NCBI GenBank assembly: GCA_029339505.1
Contig: JAQISU010000097.1
Span: 3,695,001-3,759,000 of the forward strand
Length of the DNA stretch: 64,000 nucleotides
Direction: 5' to 3'
Source: Unio delphinus
Lineage: Eukaryota > Mollusca > Bivalvia > Unionida > Unionidae
The position numbers and the translations under genes were made by a program. A model generated the notes under the pieces. It did no database searches and was not told where the DNA came from. It saw nothing but the letters and a program-made list of their open reading frames with translations. This document shows, piece after piece, positions 54,201-64,000 of the stretch. The stretch's first letter is position 1; every line of letters starts with the position of its first letter.

Positions 54201-57002
54201 CTCATGCATTTGGCTTTTAAGCATGTCAGATGAGTCATGTCAGGCCCATATGGGGCTCTTGTTTCTTGCTCTTCATTCATGGCAGTATGTCTGTTTGTAC
54301 TAGTCATAGCACACTGGTTTCAAAGATTTGTACTTCTCATTGATGACTTACGAAATTTTCCAGGTTGGACCAGTATGCTTAAAATTAAAGATTTCCTGAT
54401 GATTTCATTCATGCAAAGAGTAAATTCCTGGACAAAAGATATTGAAATTTGTTATTGTCATTGTAAATTTCACATGATTTTTGAGTTTTACTCAGCTATA
54501 AGTAAGAATATTGTTAAGGAAGACTAGTTAAAAAAATGGGTGACCACTTTTTTTTCATTCTTTGCTTTCAGTTATAGTTATAGTTGTAAAATTTACTTTC
54601 AATCTGAATTTTTTCCCCAGGTCGTCAATTGATCCTCACGGCCATGTGTAACCAGCTTACATACCCAAATAGTCACACACACTACTTTAGCTGCCTGCTG
54701 CAGTACTTATTTTCATCTGTCTTTGGATTCAAAGCCCATAAAGAAATTGCAAGGCAAGTTAAATCCTACAGCTATTGTCATTTTTATTATATCAGTGATT
54801 CTAAATGCAATCTTTATTATCAGAGGTTTTCAGGAAGAAGATGATATATTTTTTAGACAGAATTATTGGAAGATAAACAAGTCAGACATGCTTTTTATGG
54901 CCGTCATTGAAGATGAAGAAAATGTTATTATTATTTATAAAGCACAACTTCTGGCCAGCTTTCCTGTAGTTTTCATCACTGAAGTATATCAATGTGGGGT
55001 CATTTATTTTCATCATGTTTACTTCTTTTTTTTAAAACAAATTTACCAAAATATAATGGCATTAGATTTGTATATGCACCTCTTTAGAGAAATAATATTT
55101 ATGGCAGACTTTAAGCTCAAAGGATATTATTGTGTGACCTTGAATTCACTGTATGTAATGTGTGCATCATCAACAATTTGTTGTTGGAGTCTGTTTCTGA
55201 TCTAATTGAAATGAAATGTGGAATATGGGTTGAATTCAGTAATGACCATTATCTATGCACATCATTGAGGTGATTTTATCTGATTGGCTAATGATTTATG
55301 CATATCATTGAGGTTTGCTACACTTATTATAAATCATGAAGTAATCTTTGTCTTTGCTACACTTATTATAAATCATGAAGTAATCTTTGTCTTTGCTACA
55401 CTTATGATAAATCATGAAGTAATCTTTGTCTTTGCTATAGTTATGATAAATCATGAAGTAATCTTTGTCTTTGCTACACTTATTATAAATCATGAAGTAA
55501 TCTTTGTCTTTGCTACAGTTATGATAAATCATGAAGTAATCTTTGTCTTTGTTACACTTATAATAAATCATGAAGTAATCTTTGTCTTTGCTACAGTTAT
55601 GATAAATCATGAAGTAATCTTTGTCTTTGCTACACTTATGATAAATCATGAAGTACTCTTTGTCTTTGCTAGTTGTGATAAATCATGAAGTAATCTTTGT
55701 CTTTGCTACACTTATTATAAATCATGAAGTAATCTTTGTCTTTGCTACACTTATTATAAATCATGAAGTAATCTTTGTCTTTGTTACACTTATAATAAAT
55801 CATGAAGTAATCTTTGTCTTTGCTACAGTTATGATAAATCATGAAGTACTCTTTGTCTTTGCTAGTTGTGATAAATCATGAAGTAATCTTTGTTACATAA
55901 TATGTCATGGAATACATGTTTGGCTCATTAAGAGATGTTTGTCCTCACTACAGTACTGTTACATTTCTGATTGGATTTCTGTTTCCATTTGAAATACTTA
56001 GTAGTGCATGTATTCAAAAGTTTCTACCTTGAAATGTTCATTAGAGTGCTACCTTGTTGGTACTCACATGGTTTTTATATCTTCTTTTTTATACAGATTT
56101 GAAGTTCCTATTATATAAAGTTATGCTTAAATGAAAGTAGTTCCAATCTGTTCTCACAAAAGTTATTGTATGCTTTTGACTAAATTATCATAACATTAGG
56201 ACAATGTAACTGGTCCTGAATAAAAATTATTTGATTATCTGAAAAACAAATTCTCTACTCTCAAAGCCATTGAGTGTTCACAAGTTTTCTATGTACATGT
56301 ATTAAATTCCATGACATTAATTTGAAGAAATAAATTGATTAAATTGAAGAAAAAGTTTCGTTACCAGATTTACTATGCTGGAATTTCTCAAGAATATCTT
56401 AGATGGTTTTAGTAGTTGGCAATTAAAAAAAATTAAAGGAGTTTAGAAATACATTGTAGAATCTAAAAAATTGTAGATTCAGACAGATTCTTGCTGACTA
56501 GAGATTTTGACAGTTTCTTGTTGACTGATTGTAGATTCTGACTGATTATTTTTTGACAGATTGATTGTGGATTCTGACACATTCTTTCAGACTCTAGATT
56601 CTAACAGATTATTTTTTGACAGATTCATTGTAGATTCTGACAGATTCCTGTTGACAGATTGATTGTATATTCTGACAGATTTGTTTTGCCTAGTAGAGCA
56701 TCAGTCACTTTCATGCTATTATTATTAAAAATCAGGTTTATCAGACAAGCTCTATACAATTAGAATTGGTCTAACATTTTTAGAAGCAAATGCATTGGTG
56801 GGTTTTTTTAAGGCTAAATTACATTTGTATCATTTGTCATATGTACATGTGTGTATGGCATGTAATGTTCAACATTTCCTATTTCTGTTGCAGAGCACTC
56901 AAGCCTATGGTCCAAGAATACGAGATGTTCAAAATAACTCCTGACATGTACAAAGTAAAGCCTGATGCGTCCAAATCAAAAGCAACCTCAGATGAACCAT
57001 AG
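51267..57002 (+). CDS. CNOT1-like: CNOT1-like gene, 3' part, seven exons
   Basis: The C-terminal (NOT1) region of a CCR4-NOT scaffold protein, which recruits NOT2/NOT3 in mRNA deadenylation. Exons are 51267-51307, 51902-51988, 52258-52518, 52968-53036, 53678-53849, 54621-54753 and 56894-57002. All junction phases agree. Recognised blocks are [76 protein letters not shown] and [15 protein letters not shown]. The intron after 54753 has a GC donor (GCAAGT). After the [10 protein letters not shown] block the protein ends within about 60 residues with a different, Lys-rich tail, so it is shorter than usual CNOT1. Upstream exons were not found in this window. It is diverged from canonical CNOT1, so a paralogue or ageing copy is likely. 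Confidence 0.85.
54034..54180. repeat. About 40-bp tandem repeat in an intron, 3-4 copies
   Basis: GAAAGCAACAAAAAGCATCC followed by AACTGACTTAGACTTCTTG recurs every 38-42 bp. Confidence 0.85.
55312..55895. repeat. 39-bp minisatellite in the last intron, about 15 copies
   Basis: TTATAAATCATGAAGTAATC then TTTGTCTTTGCTACACTTA recurs every 39 bp, a multiple of 3, leaving long frames on both strands ([12 protein letters not shown] and [13 protein letters not shown] heptad-like repeats). It lies within the GC-AG intron of the CNOT1-like gene. Confidence 0.95.
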
Positions 57003-57400
57003 AAACCTGAGTAATAGCCCAAATAAAAGTATCGCAGATGAACCAGATGTGGCCAAGAAAAGCCCAAATAAATTGATCAAAATGAACCAGATGTGACTCA
57101 GAAACATTAAGAAAGACAGAAGTGAATCAGAGATACTAAAATATGTCAAATAACACTATTCTACATTTAACATAACATGCATAAGCTGCATGGCTTTTAA
57201 AACTTCCTGATGTTGAAGGAAAGTCAACACCTTTGTATTATAAACAATTGGATGGGTAGTGCAACACCATACTGACTTTTGTTCAGATGTATATACATAC
57301 CAATTTTTATTGTAAATTTTTTAAACTGCAAATTCTTCCAAGGAAACATAAAATAGTTTGTACTATTTATAAACATCAACGAAATAAAACTACTGTTTGA
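57003..57400 (+). other. 3' untranslated region of the CNOT1-like gene
   Basis: The stop at 57000-57002 is followed by AATAAA at about 57021 and, more plausibly, at 57383-57388 (GAAATAAAAC). Confidence 0.55.
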
Positions 57401-57582
57401 CTTTGTACCTGTTGGTCTACTTTCTAAATTTCTAGAAATCTAAGATAATACCATTTCTTCTATTTCACTGCTGCTTGCTGAAACTATTTGGCTATTTAGG
57501 GATTAAGTACCAAATTGTTGGAATAAAGTGTCTTGCTCAATTTTGGCACTGATTTGGGAGAAAGGAAATTTTAACTGATGCT

Positions 57583-57645
<63 letters not shown>
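57583..57645. repeat. (GT)n microsatellite
   Basis: About 30 GT units with one GA interruption. Confidence 0.98.
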
Positions 57646-57646
<1 letters not shown>

Positions 57647-58261
57647 CACTTATATAACAGCTTGGTGTGAGGAGGTGCCCATTGATGAATTAAATATTGC
57701 ATGAGATTACCCTTTGTAAAATGTATATCTTCAAAATGGGGCCAAACATTCCTGTTTAGTTTCTGACAAATAAAATATATAATACTTTTGTTGTAAAAAA
57801 TAAAATTTTCTTGCAGCCTTTCCAAAGTTTACATTAAAACCCAATCATATAATTGTATTTCCTCATAACGCTGGACTAATAAGAGTTATTCTTCCAGATA
57901 TATATACTGCACAGCATGAGCCGACAAGTACTATTAAGTACTGCTTTAAAATGTGACCTTCACCCTGAATCAATGAGCAAGGATGTCACATGATGAATTG
58001 GATTATCTTCATAATGATTAGGCGATTATATAAACAAAACCATAAAGATGTTTAGGAAATATAAACAAATGAAGAAACTTGAACCAAAATCCTAACACCT
58101 ATTAAAAAGACCTTGACACTAAAATCAAAATGAAAGGTTTTAGTCCATCAATGGGCTTAGCGAATAAAAGCAAATGAAAAACAAACAAGAAATGTTAACC
58201 AATACCTTATTGCAAATTTTGTATGATCCTGACCTCAAACATCCCTTAGTTATTTGTCTTT
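57646..58261. other. Intergenic, no feature seen
   Basis: AT-rich sequence leading into the satellite array. Confidence 0.45.
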
Positions 58262-61200
58262 AACACTGACCCAGACACTTTATTGAATGATTATGACCCT
58301 GACCAGACCCTTAATTGCATGATTATGACCCTGACCAGACCCTTCATTGCATGATTATGACCCTGACCAGACCCTTAATTGCATGATTATGACCCTGACC
58401 AAACCCTTAATTGCATGAATATGACCCTGACCAGACCCTTAATTGCATGATTATGACCCTGACCATACCCTTAATTGCATGATTATGACCATGACCAGAC
58501 CCATAATTGCATGATTATGACCATGACCAGACCCTTAATTGCATGATTATGACCCTGACCAGACCCTTAATTGCATGATTATGACCCTGACCATACCCTA
58601 AATTGCATGATTATGACCCTGACCAGACCCTTAATTGCATGATTATGACCCTGACCATACCTTTAATTGCATGATTATGACCATGACCAGACCCTTAATT
58701 GCATGATTATGACCCTGACCAGACCCTTCATTGCATGATTATGACCCTGACCATACCCTTCATTGCATGATTATGACCCTGACCAGACCCTTCATTGCAT
58801 GATTATGACCCTGACAAGACCCTTAATTGCATGATTATGACCCTGACCAGACAATTGCATGAATATGGCCCTGACCAGACCCTTAATTGCATGATTATGA
58901 CCATGACCATACCCTTAATTGCATGATTATGACCCTGACCAGACCCTTAATTGCATGATTATGACCCTGACCAGACCCTTACTTGCATGATTATGACCCT
59001 GACCAGACCCTTAATTGCATGATTATGACCCTGACCAGACCCTTAATTGCATGATTATGACCCTGACCATACCCTTAATTGCATGATTATGACCCTGGCC
59101 AGACCCTTAATTGCATGATTATGACCCTGACCAGACCCTTTAATTGCATGATTATGACCCTGACCAGACCCTTCATTGCATGATTATGACCCTGACCAGA
59201 CCCTTCATTGCATGATTATGACCCTGACCAGACCCTTCATTGCATGATTATGACCCTGACCAGACCCTTAATTGCATGATTACGACCCTGACCAGACCCT
59301 TAATTGCATGATTATGACCCTGACCATACCCTTAATTGCATGATTATGACCCTGACCAGACCCTTAATTGCATGATTATGACCCTGACCAGACCCTTAAT
59401 TGCATGATTACGACCCTGATCAGACCCTTAACTGCATGATTATGACCCTGACCAGACCCTTTAATTGCATGATTATGACCCTGACCAGAGCCTTAATTGC
59501 ATGATTATGACCCTGACCAGACCCTTAATTGCATGATTATGACCCTGACCAGACCCTTAATTGCATGATTATGACCCTGACCAGACCCTTAATTGCATGA
59601 TTATGACCCTGACCAGACCCTTTAATTGCATGATTATGACCCTGACCAGACCCTTAATTGCATGATTACGACCCTGATCAGACCCTTAATTGCATGATTA
59701 TGACCCTGACCAGACCCTTAATTGCATGATTATGACCCTGACCAGACCCTTAATTGAATGATTATGACCCTGACCAGACCCTTAATTGCATGATTATGAC
59801 CTTGACCAGACCCTTCATTGCATGATTATGACCCTGACCAGACCCTTTAATTGCATGATTATGACCCTGACCAGACCCTTAATTGCATGATTATGACCCT
59901 GACTAGACCCTTAATTGCATGATTATGACCCTGACCAGACCCTTAATTGCATGATTATGACCCTGACCAGACCCTTAATTGCATGATTATGACCCTGACC
60001 AGACCCTTAATTGCATGATTATGACCCTGACCAGACCCTTTAATTGAATGATTATGACCCTGACCAGACCCTTAATTGCATGATTATGACACTGACCCAG
60101 ACACTTAATTGCATGATTATGACCCTGACCAGACCCTTTAATTGCATGATTATGACCCTGACCAGACCCTTAATTGCATGATTATGACCCTGACCAGACC
60201 CTTTAATTGCATGATTATGACCCTGACCAGACCCTTAATTGCATGATTATGACCTTGACCAGACCCTTCATTGCATGATTATGACCCTGACCAGACCCTT
60301 TAATTGCATGATTATGACCCTGACCAGACCCTTAATTGCATGATTATGACCCTGACTAGACCCTTAATTGCATGATTATGACCCTGACCAGACCCTTAAT
60401 TGCATGATTATGACCCTGACCAGACCCTTAATTGCATGATTATGACCCTGACCAGACCCTTAATTGCATGATTATGACCCTGACCAGACCCTTTAATTGA
60501 ATGATTATGACCCTGACCAGACCCTTAATTGCATGATTATGACACTGACCCAGACACTTAATTGCATGATTATGACCCTGACCAGACCCTTTAATTGCAT
60601 GATTATGACCCTGACCAGACCCTTAATTGCATGATTATGACCCTGACCAGACCCTTTAATTGCATGATTATGACCCTGACCAGACCCTTCAGTGCATGAT
60701 TATGACCCTGACCAGACGCTTCATTGCATGATTGAGACCCTGACCATACCCTTAATTGCATGATTACGACCCTGACCATACCCTTAATTGCATGATTATG
60801 ACCCTGACCATACCCTTAATTGCATGATTATGACCCTGACCAGACCCTTCATTGCATGATTATGACCCTGACCAGACCCTTTAATTGCATGATTATGACC
60901 CTGACCAGACCCTTAATTGCATGATTATGACCCTGACCAGACCCTTCATTGCATGATTATGACCCTGACCAGACCCTTCATTGCATGATTATGACCCTGA
61001 CCATACCCTTAATTGCATGATTATGACCCTGACCAGACCCTTCATTGCATGATTATGACCCTGACCAGACCCTTCATTGCATGATTATCACCCTGACCAG
61101 ACCCTTCATTGCATGATTATGACCCTGACCAGACCCTTCATTGCATGATTATGACCCTGACCAGACCCTTCATTGCATGATTATGACCCTGACCAGACCC

Positions 61201-64000
61201 TTTAATTGCATGATTATGACCATGACCATACCCTTAATTGCATGATTATGACCCTGATCAGACCCTTAATTGCATGATTATGACCCTGACTATACCCTTA
61301 ATTGCATGATTATGACCCTAACCATACCCTTCATTGCATGATTATGACCCTGACCAGACCCTTAATTGCATGATTATGACCCTGACCAGACCCTTCATTG
61401 CATGATTATGACCCTGACCATACCCTTCATTGCATGATTATGACCCTGACCATACCCTTCATTGCATGATTATGACCCTGACCATACCCTTAATTGCATG
61501 ATTATGACCCTGACCAGACCCTTCATTGCATGATTATGACCCTGACCAGACCCTTTAATTGCATGATTATGACCCTGACCAGACCCTTAATTGCATGATT
61601 ATGACCCTGACCAGACCCTTCATTGCATGATTATGACCCTGACCAGACCCTTAATTGCATGATTATGACCCTGACCATACCCTAAATTGCATGATTATGA
61701 CCCTGACCAGACCCTTAATTGCATGATTATGACTTTGACCATACCCTTAATTGCATGATTATGACCATGACCAGACCCTTAATTGCATGATTATGACCCT
61801 GACCAGATCCTTCATTGCATGATTATGACCCTGACCATACCCGTCATTGCATGATTATGACCCTGACCAGACCCTTCATTGCATGATTATGACCCTGACC
61901 AGACCCTTGATTGCATGATTATGACCCTGACCAGACCCTTAATTGCATGAATATGGCCCTGACCAGACCCTTAATTGCATGATTATGACCCTGACCATAC
62001 CCTTCATTGCATGATTATGACCCTGACCAGACCCTTCATTGCATGATTATGACCCTGACCAGACCCTTAATTGCATGATTACGACCCTGACCAGACCCTT
62101 AATTGCATGATTATGATCCTGACCAGAGCCTTAATTGCATGATTATGACCCTGACCAGACCCTTAATTGCATGATTATGACCCTGACCAGACCCTTAATT
62201 GCATGATTATGACCCTGACCAGACTCTTAATTGCATGATTATGACCCTGACCAGACCCTTTTATTGCATGATTATGACCCTGACCAGACCCTTAATTGCA
62301 TGATTACGACCCTGATCAGACCCTTAATTGCATGATTATGACCCTGACCAGACCCTTAATTGCATGATTATGACCCTGACCAGACCCTTAATTGCATGAT
62401 TATGACCCTGACCAGACCCTTAATTGCATGATTATGACCTTGACCAGACCCTTCATTGCATGATTATGACCCTGACCAGACCCTTTAATTGCATGATTAT
62501 GACCCTGACCAGACCCTTAATTGCATAATTATGACCCTGACTAGACCCTTAATTGCATGATTATGACCCTGACCAGACCATTAATTGCATGATTATGACC
62601 CTGACCAGACCCTTAATTGCATGATTATGACCCTGACCAGACCCTTAATTGCATGATTATGACCCTGATCAGACCCTTTAATTGAATGATTATGACCCTG
62701 ACCAGACCCTTAATTGCATGATTATGACACTGACCAGACCCTTTCATGGCATGATTATGACCCTGACCAGACCCTTAATTGCATGATTATGACCCTGACC
62801 AGACCCTTCATTGCATGATTATGACCCTGACCATACCCTTAATTGCATGATTACGACCCTGACCATACCCTTAATTGCATGATTATGACCCTGACCATAC
62901 CCTTAATTGCATGATTATGACCCTGACCTGACCCTTCATTGCATGATTATGACCCTGACCAGACCCTTTAATTGCATGATTATGACTCTGGCCAGACCCT
63001 TCATTGCATGGTTATGACCCTGACCATACCCTTAATTGCATGATTACGACCCTGACCATACCCTTACTTGCATGATTATGACCCTGACCATACCCTTAAT
63101 TGCATGATTATGACCCTGACCAGACCCTTCATTGCATGATTATGACCCTGACCAGACCCTATAATTGCATGATTATGACCCTGACCAGACCCTTAATTGC
63201 ATGATTATGACCCTGACCAGACCCTTCATTGCATGATTATGACCCTGACCAGACCCTTAATTGCATGATTATGACCCTGACCATACCCTAAATTGCATGA
63301 TTATGACCCTGACCAGACCCTTAATTGCATGATTATGACCCTGACCAGACCCTTAATTGCATGATTATGACCCTGACCAGACCCTTAATTGCATGATTAT
63401 GACTTTGACCAAACCCTTAATTGCATGATTATGACCATGACCAGGCCCTTAATTGCATGATTATGACCCTGACCAGACCCTTCATTGCATGATTATGACC
63501 CTGACCATACCCTTCATTGCATGATTATGACCCTGACCAGACCCTTCATTGCATGATTATGACCCTGACCAGACCCTTAATTGCATAATTATGACCCTGA
63601 CCAGACCCTTAATTGCATGAATATGGCCCTGACCAGACCCTTAATTGCATGATTATGACCATGATCATACCCTTAATTGCATGATTATGACCCTGACCAG
63701 ACCCTTAATTGCATGATTATGACCCTGACCAGACCCTTAATTGCATGATTATGACCCTGACCAGACCCTTAATTGCATGATTATGACCCTGACCAGACCC
63801 TTAATTGCATGATTATGACCCTGACCAGACCCTTAATTGCATGATTATGACCCTGACCATACCCTTAATTGCATGATTATGACCCTGACCAGACCCTTAA
63901 TTGCATGATTATGACCCTGACCATACCCTTAATTGCATGATTACGACCCTGATCAGACCCTTAACTGCATGATTATGACCCTGACCAGACCCTTTAATTG
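58262..64000. repeat. 32-bp satellite array, about 180 copies, continuing past the window
   Basis: The unit is CCCTTAATTGCATGATTATG followed by ACCCTGACCAGA (32 bp), with a 33-bp CCCTTTAATT variant. Diagnostic variants (GACTAGACCC, GACACTGACCCAGACAC, CTTGACCAGACCCTTCATT) recur as ordered blocks at about 59.8, 60.25 and 62.44 kb. This shows a higher-order repeat of about 450 bp and segmental duplication within the array. Confidence 0.98.

Noticed and set aside
55284..55881. [12 protein letters not shown] repeat protein and its antisense [13 protein letters not shown] counterpart
   Set aside because: Both strands of a 39-bp intronic repeat are open; no gene evidence.
58262..64000. Possible CRISPR array, because units are about 32 bp and regular
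   Set aside because: There are no unique spacers; units are contiguous and near-identical, and the DNA is eukaryotic. It is a satellite.

Overview
The window is nuclear DNA from an animal, most likely a marine invertebrate such as a mollusc. This is inferred from spliced coding sequence with GT/GC-AG introns, several CR1/RTE-type LINE remnants, tRNA-derived SINEs and abundant minisatellites. No base of the window fixes the species. The only host gene recognised is the 3' part of a CNOT1-like gene (CCR4-NOT scaffold) at 51.3-57.0 kb. Its exon phases all agree, but its end is shorter than in ordinary CNOT1.

Two different Maverick/Polinton (virus-like) DNA transposons dominate the window. Element 1 (3826-20852, about 17.0 kb) has 298-bp terminal inverted repeats (TIRs) and a 6-7 bp target duplication. 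It encodes a packaging ATPase, a broken zinc-ribbon/phospholipase A2 gene, a DDE integrase, a polymerase fused to an SF1 helicase, a Cys-rich protein, an HNH endonuclease, a penton-like protein, an adenain-type protease, a double jelly-roll-type capsid protein and minor virion proteins. It is decayed, with frameshifts, nonsense codons and a SINE inserted in the helicase. Its genes tend to have a TATATAAATG-like motif running into the start codon, and short GAAAATC/GATTTTC hairpins at some 3' ends.

Element 2 (27011-47577, 20,567 bp) has 389-bp TIRs built of iterated CTAGCGTCAAGGG units and a perfect 6-bp duplication, GTTGTC. It sits inside an RTE-like LINE whose reading frame closes again when the element is removed. 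It is essentially intact: protein-primed PolB, BIR/IAP protein, packaging ATPase, basic core-like proteins, chromodomain integrase, membrane proteins, penton, minor capsid protein, major capsid protein, a conserved Cys/His protein and protease. Most of these lie on the plus strand behind TATA boxes.

The most striking observation concerns the five small genes at the two ends of element 2. Each is followed, 21-42 nt after its stop codon, by a canonical histone-mRNA 3' stem-loop (6-bp stem, 4-nt pyrimidine loop, ACYCA-like 3' flank) and a purine-rich GAAAAGA element like the U7-binding histone downstream element. At least three inner genes instead have AATAAA signals. This suggests that the element runs two mRNA 3'-end classes, one replication-dependent and histone-like. 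Three of these genes also share an upstream GGTGTTTTC..CACGTCCG promoter box.

The rest is repeat-rich intergenic DNA: 55-, 79-, 46-, 21-, 28- and 39-bp tandem repeats, a 570-bp TTAAAA-type simple repeat, and from 58.26 kb to the window end an array of about 180 copies of a 32-bp satellite with higher-order structure.
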